Source of the DNA: Epinephelus fuscoguttatus
Lineage: Eukaryota > Chordata > Actinopteri > Perciformes > Serranidae
NCBI RefSeq assembly: GCF_011397635.1
Contig: NC_064756.1
Span: forward strand, 14,670,317-14,734,316
Direction: 5' to 3'
Length of the DNA stretch: 64,000 nt
In this document: positions 32,088 through 43,725 of the stretch, in pieces
How the letters are laid out: each line of letters opens with the position of its first letter
Position numbering within the stretch: the first letter of the stretch is position 1
Made by a program: the position numbers and the translations under genes
Notes under the pieces: model-generated
Told to the model about the DNA's origin: nothing
Database searches by the model: none
Seen by the model: the letters and a program-made list of their open reading frames with translations, nothing else

Positions 32088-33579
32088 ATTCTGGGCCGGC
32101 ATTCATTAAATATGTTATAACTCACATTATGCTGCTAATTAACAAACATAAACTGCTTTCTTTCTTCATCTTGTCTTTTATTTCCGTCTATCTCGCACTG
32201 TTGTTGTGCAACAGAGGCGCAGGGAGAGGCGAGAAACCTGCAGAATCTCTAACCAGCGTTGAAAGGAGAGCGGCACCCAGACAGGATGAGAAAAGCAGAC
32301 AAAAGTCATGAACGTGAATTCCTAGGGTGAGAAACGAAAAGTGTGACGGCGTGCCCTATCCCTTGTAGCAAAGATGGATGGAACATGGGAGGGAGAAAAG
32401 GAGGAACAGAGGAGGATGAATGATGTGAGAGGGCTGTGGCTTGTTGAAGTATTCATGAGAGGTGCAGGGAGCGGAAAGTGGATGGGATTACAGACTTTTT
32501 TTTCCTTTTTTTCAGTGAAGAAAGAATAATTTTCACTGACATTCATTAACCAAATTGGCACCAGTTAAAATGTAGAGGCAGGCTGGGGAAAAAAAAGATG
32601 TCAAATATGGCAATATCTTGGGAATATGTTTGATTGAATGGAGGTGTAATATGAAGAATGGTGTTGCTGCCACCTTCATTTCCCACAATTTCCCTTTGTC
32701 AATTACAATATACAGTGAACAGTGGGTTTCTTTTGTGCATCCAGGGTCTCATTAGAAAAATTCTTTCCATTTTCTGCACAGAGAATAACAGGTGAATGAC
32801 AGTTTGGGCCCCTTTAGGCCCTAGATTGGCCTTCCCTGTTTGATTTATTAGCACAGACAGGAGCAACTGCACAGGAAAATATCTAGCTCTTTGGCAAAAG
32901 GTCATCAGTACAAGCCTGTGTACATAAAATTTAAAGTCCCCTCTCCACTCAAAAATGTGTTTAGCATCCTGTTGCCTGACTTGGGTATTTGACCTTCACT
33001 GTGCAGAATGATGTATGTGCAAAACTGGTGCTGGAAAGCTGTTTACACATTCACCTGCCAGAGGGGGAAAGTTAATCTGCGGTCACCCTGAATTTTGTTT
33101 AAAAATGTTTGAATTACAGTCCAGTATGCAACTTACGCAGGTAATGAAGGATAATAATAAGTGACTAGCCTCTTCTCTATCTGCTCTTCTGCTACTGTAT
33201 AGGTGACCTCCAACCTTGCTCAGTCTCCCCATGAATTGCTCAAACCATGTTCCTGTCATATCTGACCTTCTCCCCCCCCTCTGAGTACATGTAGTTTGGA
33301 CAGTTTGCTTCTGAAACATTGAGAGCTGTTTGTCAATGCTGACTGATAAAGTGAAAGTAGAACACCTGTGTGTATGTGTGTGTGTATCGGTGTGGGTCGT
33401 CTATATTTCAGTGCCGTAACCTCTTCTTCTTATCCTCTCGTTTCTCTTGGCCTTGTTTTATTCATTCAGCCTCGGGGTGATGATAACAGCAGCAACAACA
33501 AGAGCAACACGGAGAGAGAGGGAGAGAAGCATACACATACCTATACAGAATATGCAGATAACACAAATGCAAATATATA
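31806..33579. other. No gene recognised
   Basis: It holds a (TG)n microsatellite at about 32046-32085, a purine-rich tract at 32375-32420, and otherwise unremarkable sequence. Confidence 0.5.
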
Positions 33580-34700
33580 CACTCACTGGCCACTTTATCA
33601 GGGTACACCTTGCTAGTACCAGGTTGGACCCCTTTTGGCTTCAGAAGTGCCGTAATCCTTTGTGGCATAGAAGGCAACAAGGTGCTGGAAACATTTCTCA
33701 GAGACTTTGGTCCATACTGACATGATAGCATCACACAGTTGCTGCAGATTTGTTGTCTACACGTCCATGATGTTCCACTACATCCCAAAGGTGCTCTACT
33801 GGGTTGAGATCTAGTTGGAGTTGGCTTCCATTGGAGTTCAGTGAGCTCAGTGTCATGTTCAAGAAACCAGATGATTTGAGCTTTGTGACATGGTGCGTTA
33901 TCCTGCTGGAAGTAGCCATCAGAAGATGGGTACACTGTGGTCATAAAGGGATGGACACGGTCAGCAACAATACTCAGGTAGGCTGTGGTGTTTAAATCAT
34001 GCTCAGTTGGTACTAAGGGGCCCAAAGTGTGCCAAGAAAATGGATGGATCCATGCTTTCATGTTGTTTACACCAAATTCCGACCCTACCATCTGAATGTG
34101 GCAGCAGAAATCCAGACTCATCAGACCAGGCAACGTGTTTCCAATCTTCTATTGTCCAGTTTTGGTGAGCCTGTGTGAACTGTAGCCTCAGTTTCCTGTT
34201 GTTAGCTGACAGGAGTGGCACCTGGTGTGGTCTTCTGCTGCTGTAGCCCATCTGCTTCAAGGTTGGACGTGTTGTTGGTTCAGAGATGGTCTTCTGCAGA
34301 CCTTGGTTGTAACCAGTGGTTATTTGAGTTACTGTTGCCTTTCCATCATCTTGAACCAGTCTGGCCATTCTCCTCTGACCTCTGGCATCAACAAGGCATT
34401 TTCACCCAGAGAACTGCTGCTCACTGGATATTTTCTCTTTTTGGGACCATCCTCTGTAAACCCTAGAGATGGTTGTGTGTGAAAATCCCAGTAGAATACT
34501 TAGACCAACAACCATACCACATTCAAAGTCACTTAAATCACCTTTCTTCCCCATTCTGATGCTCAGTTTGATCTTCAGCAGGTTGTCTTGACCATGTCTA
34601 CATGCCTAAATGCATTGAGTTGCTGCCATGTGATTGGCTGATTAGCTATTTGTGTTAACGAGCAATTGCACGGGTGTACCTAATGAAGTGGCCAGTACAC
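33580..34700 (-). mobile_element. Tc1-like transposon copy E (third family)
   Basis: The left end CACTCACTGGCCACTTTATC and the right end GAAGTGGCCAGTACAC are imperfect TIRs, with TA on each side. The 1121-bp body carries a broken minus-strand transposase. End divergence suggests an older insertion than copies A-D. Confidence 0.85.
33600..34554 (-). pseudogene. Tc1 transposase, disrupted (copy E)
   Basis: The reading starts MGKKGDLSDFECGMVVGLS at 34554, with a stop after SSEQQFSG near 34395. It resumes as CLVDARGQRRMARLVQDD with the GYSSRRP segment and AWSDESGFLL (first Asp), then shifts frame near 34010. It continues FQQDNAPCHKAQ (second Asp) in another frame and later loses the frame around the expected Glu motif near 33790 (DLNPVEHLWDVV is in yet another frame). 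At least one stop and two or three frameshifts are present. Confidence 0.87.
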
Positions 34701-34959
34701 TAACAGATACAAACAACAATACAGCAACAGAGGAAATAAGACAGAGGAGAGCTAGGACTAAGTCAAACTTTACAGCTGTGACTGCCCTTAACAAAAAAGT
34801 GCAAATCTGTTTCCAAATAAGAAGTGTGTGGCTGCATAATTAGCCAGGCATCCAGCTGCAGCATCAGTTCAGAAACTTGCACAACATGTACACATACACA
34901 GTGGCGTGCACAGACTTTTTTAAGGGCAGGGGCGAAAAGAATAAAAAAGGACACTTTAA

Positions 34960-36125
34960 CGCGCGTTTTGGCTCCCAGGAGGGCACTTCAGTGTGCGTTT
35001 TGGCTCCCAGGAGGACACTTTAACGTGCGTTTTGGCTCCCAAGAGGGCACTTCAGTGTGCGTTTTGGCTCCTAGGAGGGCATTTTAGTGCACGTTTTGGC
35101 TCCCAAGAGGGCACCTTAGCACGCGTTTTGGCTCCCAGGAGGGCACTTCAGTGTGCGTTTTGGCTCCCAGGAGGGCACTTTAGCACGCATTTTGGCTCCT
35201 AAGAGGGCACTTTAGCGCGCGTTTTGGCTCCCAGGAGGGCACAATAGCGCATGTTTTGGCTCCTAGGAGGGCACTTTAGTGCGCGTTCTGGCTCCCAGGA
35301 GGGCACTTTAGCGTGCGTTTTGGCTCCCAGGAGGGCACAATAGCGCATGTTTTGGCTCCTAGGAGGGCACTTTAGTGCGCGTTCTGGCTCCCAGGAGGGC
35401 ACTTTAGCGCGCGTTTTGGCTCCCAGGAGGGCACAATAGCGCATGTTTTGGCTCCTAGGAGGGCACTTTAGTGCGCGTTCTGGCTCCCAGGAGGGCACTT
35501 TAGCGTGCGTTTTGGCTCCCAGGAGGGCATTTTAGCGTGCATTTTGGCTCCTAAGAGGGCACTTTAGCACGCGTTTTGGCTCCCAGGAGGGCACTTTAGC
35601 GCGCGTTTTGGCTCCCAGGAGGGCACAATAGCGCATGTTTTGGCTCCTAGGAGGGCACTTTAGTGCGCGTTCTGGCTCCCAGGAGGGCACTTTAGCGCGC
35701 GTTTTGGCTCCCAGGAGGGCACAATAGCGCATGTTTTGGCTCCTAGGAGGGCACTTTAGTGCGCGTTCTGGCTCCCAGGAGGGCACTTTAGCGTGCGTTT
35801 TGGCTCCCAGGAGGGCATTTTAGCGTGCATTTTGGCTCCTAAGAGGGCACTTTAGCACGCGTTTTGGCTCCCAGGAGGGCACTTTAGCGCGCGTTTTGGC
35901 TCCCAGGAGGGCACTTTAGCATGCATTTTGGCTCCTAAGAGGGCACTTTAAGGCGCATTTTGGCTCCCAGGAGGGCACTTTAGTGTGTGTTTTGGCTCCC
36001 AGGAGGGCACTTTAGTGCGCGTTTTGGCTCCCAGGAGGGCACTTTAGCACACGTCTGGGCTCCCAGGAGGGCACTTTAGCGCGTGTTTTGGCTCCCAAGA
36101 GGGCACTTTAGCGTGCGTTTTTCAA
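34960..36125 (+). repeat. 32-bp minisatellite, about 36 copies, with 96-bp higher-order structure
   Basis: The unit is TTTTGGCTCCCAGGAGGG plus CACTTTAGCGCGCG with substitutions. Spacing of GAGGGC between neighbours is 32 bp. A variant with CACAATAGCGCATG recurs at about 35241, 35337, 35433, 35625 and 35721, that is at multiples of 96 bp, so three-unit blocks were amplified. Because 96 is divisible by 3, long chance frames appear on both strands. Confidence 0.95.
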
Positions 36126-37242
36126 CAATTAGCCCCCCCCCCGGGCACACCACTGCACATACATGCACTTTGATTAGTAGCATGAAGGACTGACACACAT
36201 TTATATAATTCACTGGTAATAGGGGAACAAGGAATGGGCATGAAAAATTAATTTCCAACCATTACACTGGTTAAATAAAAGAGGATTTGTTAGACGCCTG
36301 CAAACAGAGAGAGTGTTCACACAGTCACTGTGATCTCTCTTTAAGTGTCTCGGTGTGTGTGTGTTTGTTTTGGGGGTGTGCATGTGCTGTGTTTGGTCGA
36401 GACAGGGAGGAAACACAGGAATGAGGCTGCTCCCCTTTTTGGGGCACATTTGATGTCTTGGTATTAGAGGATGGAATGGAAAAACAATTATAACCACTTT
36501 ATTCACCTCTTCATTTTGAGCAAAAAGCCAATTTTGTGTGTTTGCGTGCAAGTAAGTGTGCACGTTTACAAAATCCGCCTAGTTCCCACTATCAGCACCA
36601 TGGACAGTGCCACAGGGATCAACATTATGGCATTCCCTCTACTTTTCATAGGAATATTAGAACAAGGTAATAACCTGTTCTCTCGTCAGATGCCAAATTG
36701 GGATTGCCACAGGTTTACTGAATGTATTATGTTCTTTGATTTCCAATTAAAAGACCATTTGGGCAATCATCTGTGTGGCCCAAAGTTTCAAATAAAGTAA
36801 TAACACTTTCAGCTTGGGATTCAAAGGGGGGACAGGAGTTGGCTACGGCTGTGATAAGCTCCGTGAAGCTACTGGCAAGAGCTGATGCTGATAAGAAAGA
36901 GTAATATGAGACACGGCCAGTGAAATTTTCACCCATTCCTATTGCTTTTAAATCAATTCCATGCCAAGCACAGTACTACAACTGATACAGAAAAGAGTTT
37001 GGCAAATGCCACTGCTTCTCTATTTCTCTGTCACTTCATAGTCAGCTTAGGACTACACTGTGAAAAATCAACTGAGGAAATATAAAGTTGGGGGTGGGGG
37101 TGGGAGGGGTGGGGGGAGCATTCCTTTGCTTTGCTTTTAAACAGTAAAGACAGATGACAAAGATGCTATTTTGCTAATGATAACTCTGGTTTGCTGATGG
37201 AGTTTTCTACTATGTTATATGCCAGGCTGGGTTTTCTTGGTA
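36126..37242. other. No gene supported; one weak exon-like segment
   Basis: A frame at 36600-36666 reads MDSATGINIMAFPLLFIGIL and is followed by a GTAATA donor-like site. It looks like a signal-peptide exon but has no confirmed partner exon. A G-rich run lies at 37090-37118. Confidence 0.3.
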
Positions 37243-37760
37243 ACACTTTACTTGAAGGTATCTACATAAGGGTGACATGACACTGTCATAACTATGACAT
37301 GTCGTATCCTGCCAGACGTCTATCTGACCGAGTGTTAGAATCGGTCTGTAACCTTGGACATCTAATTATAATAATCATTATGTCAACTTGTCATAAACAC
37401 AAAAAGAGGTGCATTTTTTTTTTGTTAATGTCAAGTTGTTATGACAAAGACATCTTCTGGTAATGTCATCCTGGTGATGTCAAGTTGTCATTATAAGGAC
37501 ATCCCAAACAAATTTAATGTCAACTTGTCATGACAAAGACAACTTCTGGTAATGTCACTTTAATTAATGTCAAGTTGTCATAATCAAGACAACCCAAACA
37601 ATGTCAACTTGTCATTACAAAAACCGAATGACACTTAATGACAGCAGTCATAAACATTTATCACATGTACATAATGTTTATAACAAATTCATGACAGTGT
37701 CATATCATAGTTATGACAGTGTCATGTCACTCTTATGTAGATACCTTCAAGTAAAGTGTT
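37243..37760. mobile_element. MITE with long inverted ends (about 518 bp)
   Basis: ACACTTTACTTGAAGGTATC at 37243 is matched by the inverted GATACCTTCAAGTAAAGTGT near 37759. Pairing continues inward through TACATAAG..GACATGACACTGTCATAACTATGACA. The centre holds degenerate direct repeats of AATGTCAACTTGTCAT with GACAAAGACA. It is non-coding. Confidence 0.85.
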
Positions 37761-39185
37761 GCAGTTTTTTTTTTTCTCTCTTATATAGCATGTGTTTTAG
37801 ATTGACTACTTTACCCAGGCTAATCCAATTATATTGTATTACCATATAATACATCGCCCTCCCTCATGCTGGTAACACAGAGGAGCATATTCGCACACAC
37901 CTCTCATTATTCAATACCTTCTCCTCCACTCCTCCTTTTCCATTTTTCCTATTGTGTCTGTACAAGGGTTGCAATCATTGTAATGTGTTGTAATCACATT
38001 TGGCTAATTGGGAATTCAAGGGGGTAGTTATGGAGCAATATGGGGTAGTGCGGGATATTTGAGGTTGTCGGTGACACATTCGAGTTCCCCTACTCCCGCT
38101 CTTCTCCTTCCCGCGATCTCCCACGATTTCTCTGCCTCCCTCCCTCCCTCTCTCCATGTCCCTTCGCCTGACTCTATCACAGCCTGGTCTCCATCGTGCT
38201 GATAGATTATAATGATCTTTAATTAGATCTAAATATAACGATAGGCGCTCAGTGCCATCAGTGCCTCTCTCTGTGAAGACTGGCTATCATTAGGACGGGT
38301 AATAGGAGGAAAGAAAAGAGGTGGAGAAAGACTGGGGGTGGATGGGGGGCCACAGAGGAGACAAGGAGAGAAAGAAAGCACAAGTACAGAGGGGAAATGA
38401 AAATTGGAGTTTGAAAAGGTGATTGGAAAGATCCGAGCAACTTCAAGAAACGTGGAGCAATTTACACCAAAGAGGTTTTATGGGTATTCAACAGATCTAT
38501 CACGCATATCAGTAGTCTATTAAACAGGTTTTTTACCCCATTTTTTCTCACCCTAACTCTTTATTTCCCCTGAACGGGATGAAATTAAAGCTTTCCTCTC
38601 CTTTCTCATTTCCTAGTATACAAAAGGTTTACAATTAATGATGGAATTGTTTTGTTTTTGATTTATTTATGTACTCCCTTTGGTTGAGAACTCTCCTCAG
38701 TCAAGAAATCAACACCTGGCTCTTATCTTCAAAGCAATAAAGCAATGCATGCCATCAGTTTATTAGCATTAAGTGACTCTGACAGTCACTTATCTGATTC
38801 AAACAAGTCATCGAGCAGGTCTTTACTCCCTGACTCAGTTGATCAGAGATGCCTTTGATGACATTATTGGTTACTCTACGTGCTGCAAGTTGGATGGGCT
38901 GCAAACCTTTCATGACATCATCAGGTCTCCAGCATTGTGGTTCATAAAACAACATGACCGTCCTAACTTGATTGGGTTTGTTTGAATTTCCACATGCTTG
39001 TTGCCTAATGTTTTGGGATGTTAAGTGCTGTAGTTTCCTTTGTGTCAAGGGTTTATCTCCAGGGTAGCATCAAGTGTAGCTGAAAACTCAAATTCATTAT
39101 TGTATTAAGGAATTTAATATGTAGTAATCCAAGTCCAACTGTATGACAACAAATGCTCTAATGCCCTTAAGAGGACATATGATCC
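37761..39185. other. No gene recognised
   Basis: Non-coding sequence with a purine/pyrimidine-rich region around 38130-38400. Short frames here lack coding features. Confidence 0.45.
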
Positions 39186-39189
39186 TAGA

Positions 39190-40385
39190 TCAGGAGTCAG
39201 CAGCCTTTTTTTTATCAAAAAAGCCACTGTCTGTCTGAAGCCAAAATATATATCTGTGCCGTATAGTGAGGGCAACGCAGCCCTTTTAATCTAAATTAGC
39301 CTATAAACATTCCTAATAGGTCTAAATGAGCATCTATTAATATGTTTTACAACAAAGTAGCTACTCTGCAGTGTGGTAGTTATGATTATTTGGGACTTAA
39401 ACTTTGCAGCATAACAAATCTGTCCACTCACTATGAAATTTTCTATTTTCTTCCAAGACCTTACTTTTTTGGATTTGGGATCAATAGCTAGCCTCACTAA
39501 GGGGACTCAAGACTAGCCATTGCTACTGAGATTCGGCAAATTTTAGGAAACGGCACCAGGTTATAGACATGCAATACACATTGTTGACGGGATGTTAAAT
39601 TCAGTGTATAGGCTACATATTTATACAATTGAAAATGTAAGAATTGCTTTAGGGCTACAATGAGTGGGTTTACATGGACAGTTTAATTCCCTTTTCATTC
39701 GGAATGAAAGTTCATTCCTATTAAAAGAGATCTTTTTTGTTTCCTTGCCCTTCTGGCGCAATGACGTATAGCGTGCGTAGCAACGGGCTGAGATAGAGCA
39801 GTCGGACTTGTTGCACTCACCGGTTTCCATTCGCCAAAGCACGGTCCTCTATCTCCCTTCTTCGACCTTCTACCTCTCTTCTCCTCCTCAACAGACGAAG
39901 CATTAGCAGAACAAGGTTGTTGTTGTCGTACTGCTGCTTCAAGAGTATAAGCAAAACAAGCCCGAAAAAGGCACTAAGAACGGCGTCATCAAGCATCTTG
40001 TTATCCGGAACGAAGACTACAGTGTTTTCTTCCGGTAAACGTAAACACATAACATCCGCCCCGCCCCCTATCCAATCAGAAACCTTCCCTGTCCCAAACC
40101 TTGTGCGGACCCGAATACAGGCGATTAAAGGGCGACTAAACTGATCTCTGTGTAAAACCTCATTCAGATCGAATATTTCCCATGTAAACTACCTGGAAAG
40201 ACTTCAATTCCAAATGATTTCATTTAGATTTATTTCATTCTGAATGAGAAGCCATCATGTAACCGCACCCAATGTTAAAAAACAACTGTTATTCATTTCC
40301 ATATAGTTTCTTGTCAAAGCCACAGGGAGCCACTGGAGAAGGGCTAAAGAACCACATGTGGCTCCTGAGCCACAGGTTGCCTGCC
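39190..40385. mobile_element. hAT-like (Charlie-type) MITE halves with a second MITE inside
   Basis: The left segment AGGAGTCAGCAGCCTTTTTT with GCCACTGTCTG, and the right segment GGAGCCACTG...CCACATGTGGCTCCTGAGCC ending CACAGGTTGCCTGC, are inverted-related ends typical of a dispersed hAT family that mimics 'agagccgcatgtggctc'. An inner element runs from about 39663 (TGAGTGGGTTTACATGGAC) to about 40270 (inverted GTAACCGCACCCA). No transposase was seen. Confidence 0.6.
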
Positions 40386-40389
40386 CTGC

Positions 40390-41453
40390 CCGAGACTAAA
40401 ACATGGCAAAAGAGTGGAGGAGGATCGGTGCACTGTAAGGCAGCACCAACTGTGCCTCTATGCCTTTCATTTTGTGAGGGAGCTTAAGTATCATACAAAC
40501 ATTCATAAATGATGATAAGGTGCTTGTGTGTATCAACAAGTGGATTGGTGCTGCACCTGCTTAACGTGGATAATGCACAGGACTGAGCTGAGCTTGAAGG
40601 TGGAGCTCTCAATTTACTGGTGGATTTATGTTCAGCCCGAACGTATGGCATTAGGCTTTGAGTACTGACTGAAATACTGAGATTGTGGACACAAATGACT
40701 TAAATTAGGCTTATTTACTGGGTGTCATCTGAGCGAAGGAATTCAGAAGGAGCTTTGTGTAGAACTGCTGCTCCACTGAGTTGAAAGGAGGCAGTTCGGG
40801 GGAATTTAGGCATCTGATCAGATCCCCCCCAGGATGCCTCTCTGTAGAGGCATCTGGGATCTCCCTGGAGGAGTTAGAAAATGTGGTTGACGGTTATCAC
40901 TCTGTGCATATGCTGTTAAAAACTGAAATATGTGGTTGTATGTAAACATATTGTCTAAACCACAATATGGGTCTTTTAAAATCAGTAAGACTAAAGGGAA
41001 AATTGGACCATCTGTGTTCTTTAGATAGCTGTATGAACACAGAAAAGACACTAATGAGTGCAGGCTGAACCCTCTACATAATGTTTGGATGCTGTAGTAG
41101 CTCCACTGCTGCATAAACAATTGTATAATGTCTTTTTTTAACATATTTGTCCATGACCATTTCATGTCACCAGATATTTGCAATTATAATTGCCCCATAA
41201 TGTGCATGAACCAATTTATTTTCAGTTCAAAAAGGGAGAGCTGTGTTCACAGAAAGAGGCAGAGACAGAGCAACATTTCCTGCTCCAGTGTAGCACGTGA
41301 CAACATTAGAACAAAGTTCTTTGCAACAAACAAATGTAAACTCAAAGACTCTCTGACCAGACTAACATGCAGCGTCTACTTGGAGAAAATAGTGTCAGCA
41401 CCATAGAAGCAGCACGATAATGTCAAAACATGTCACAGCCAAAGAAACAACCA
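40390..41453. other. No gene recognised
   Basis: It includes a short inverted pair around 40822-40852 (GATCCCCCCCAGGATGCC / GGCATCTGGGATC). Nothing coding was supported. Confidence 0.4.
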
Positions 41454-42945
41454 ACACAACAACATGTGGTATTCATCTCCTTACACCTCACAGCTTTTCA
41501 TTTACTCCTATGTGTTTTGTTTGTTTGTTTTTACAGTTGATATCTATGATTTAGTATAAATGTACTGTTGTTAATTGTAATGCAGATGTACACACACACA
41601 CACACAACAAATAACAGCTGGAATTCATTCCCTCACAGCTCACACCCTTCCTTCTCATTTACTCCTATACATTATGTGTTTTTGTTTGTTTGTTTGTTTG
41701 TTTTTACAATTGAGATCTATTCTTTACTATATAATGACGAAAACTCTGTGTGTGGGTGTCTCTATGTCTCTGTTCCACGTTTTTCTCCGCACTGACTTGG
41801 TTAATCCATGTGAAATGTGGCACAGTGGTAGAGGGTCATGGGAGGATGCAAATGAAGCAATATTACATCAATTGGCCAAAGGGGGGCGCTATAGCAACCA
41901 AGTGAAATTGCAAACTTTGAATGGGCATATCTCATGCCCCGTATGCCGTAGAGACATGAAACATGAAACTGCACAGAGATGCCTCTCCTCATGAGGAACA
42001 GATTTGTCTCAAGAACCCATAACTTCCGGTTATACAGATTTTCCGCCATTTTGAATTTTTTGAAAAACACTTAAAATCGATCTCTTCCTAGGAAGTTTGA
42101 CCGATCTGCATGAAACTGGGTGAACATAATCTAGGGACCAATATCTAAAGTTCCCTCTTGGCAAAAGTTGGAAAACTTACTAAAACTGAGCTTCTATAAG
42201 GCAATGAATATTGCGGAGGGCGTGGCTCATCACATAAAGGTGTATAACATCTCAAGGGTTTCACCCATCACCACGCAACTTTGTAGGCATATGACCACAC
42301 ATAATCTGAGGGGACCCCTCCATTATTGACCCCATCAAACAAAATGGGGGCGCTAGAGAGCTAATTTCTTATCTAGGCCTAACCGCCATATGGATTTTTA
42401 CTAAACTTGGTAGATATGTAGAACAGGACGCCTCAAGGTGACTGGAGAAATTTAACTCTAATTGGCAACTGGGTGGCGCTATAACAACAGAAAAATGCTT
42501 AAAAATGGCTAAAATGCGACCGATCGCTGTGGCTCCCCCTGTGGACCAATGTTGTTGTTTTTGTTTTCTCTAATTTTTGGTATGACTAAGTCATGGTATG
42601 GTATGCTGTACATAATCACGGAAACTGTCAGTGTGTCATTCTGTCAGTCAGTCATTCTGTCTGTCCCACGTTTTTCTACTCACTGACGTGGTCAATCTAT
42701 GTGAAACTGCACATAGGCATTGAGGATTGGCATAGGTAGAAGGTGACAAAGCTACCAGTGGGTATGGACTAGTGATTTTATATTGATATGTTGTTAATTA
42801 CCATGCAGATGCACACACACATCAACACATAGCAGCTGGAATTTATCGCCTCACAGCTCATACTCTGCCTTTTTACTTTTCTTCTCTACCTCGTGTTTTT
42901 TGTTTGTTTTGTTTTGATGTACAATTGATACCTTTGATTTTGTAT
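41454..42945 (+). repeat. Cluster of dispersed fish repeats with partial duplications
   Basis: A segment with GCAGATGTACACACAC, CAGCTGGAATTCATTCCCTC, CTTTTCATTTACTCCTAT and a (TTTG)n run occurs fully at about 41568-41740, partly at about 41475-41560, and again diverged at about 42790-42945. Between them lies a repeat-like region with recurring GGGCGCTATAGCAACC / GGCGCTATAACAAC motifs and 'CATGAAACTG' phrases. The CCCACGTTTTTCT...CACTGAC phrase occurs at about 41775 and 42665. No coding capacity was recognised. Confidence 0.65.
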
Positions 42946-42947
42946 GA

Positions 42948-42960
42948 TATATATATATAT

Positions 42961-43002
<42 letters not shown>
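42948..43002 (+). repeat. (AT)n/(AGAT)n microsatellite
   Basis: A short AT dinucleotide run is followed by about ten AGAT repeats. Confidence 0.95.
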
Positions 43003-43003
<1 letters not shown>

Positions 43004-43009
43004 CATTAA

Positions 43010-43290
43010 ATGGATGGTAAATGGAGCTGCACCTTTCTAGTCTTCTTACCTTCTTACCACTCAAAGCACTTTTTATACTATGAGACACATTCACCCATTT
43101 ACACACACATTCACACACTGGTGGCCGAGGCTACCAGACAAGGTGCCACCTGCTACTAAGTGTTTTTTAACATACTCACACACTGATTGAACAGCCATCG
43201 GGAGCAAAAAAGTTGGGGTTTGGTATCTTGTTCAAGGATACTTCGACATGCAGACTGAGGAGCCGGGGATCGAACTGCTGATCTTCTGAT
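43010..43290 (-). repeat. Dispersed fish SINE/LINE-tail repeat
   Basis: The + strand shows the inverted tail ATGGTAAATGGAGCTGCACC, CTCAAAGCACTTTTTATAC, CATTCACCCATTTACACACA, CACACTGGTGGCCGAGGC and GGGGATCGAAC. This is the same family as the fragment at 26545-26650. Confidence 0.7.
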
Positions 43291-43534
43291 ATGAATCACT
43301 TATATATACAGCACACACCCACATGCACAAAGAATAATCTCTCAAACACACACCCTGTATATATTATTCTAAAAATATATACTTCTACTATATTTTCATG
43401 TGATCAGTCGTTAATTTTATTCACAATATTTCAATTGTAATTGTGCTCTGGCAACACGTGTCACATGTCATGCCAACAGAACCTATTGAATTGAATTGAA
43501 TTCACTTGAATTGGAATGAGAGAAAAAGAGGCCG

Positions 43535-43565
<31 letters not shown>

Positions 43566-43672
43566 GGGAGAGGGAGGTAGGTAGGCTGGACATTTATCTA
43601 GACTAGACATCTTGTATTATGACTAATTGGCAGGCTCTTTACCTCTTGAGTTTGGTGTGAGTGCTAGATCTG

Positions 43673-43716
<44 letters not shown>

Positions 43717-43725
43717 TGCATGCTC
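43535..43725 (+). repeat. Microsatellites (GACA)n and (TG)n
   Basis: A (GACA)n run lies at about 43537-43565, and a (TG)n run of about 19 repeats at about 43675-43713. Confidence 0.95.

Noticed and set aside
34993..35786. Long open frames on both strands over the 32-bp repeat
   Set aside because: They arise because the 96-bp higher-order unit is divisible by three; the peptides are pure repeat with no gene signals.
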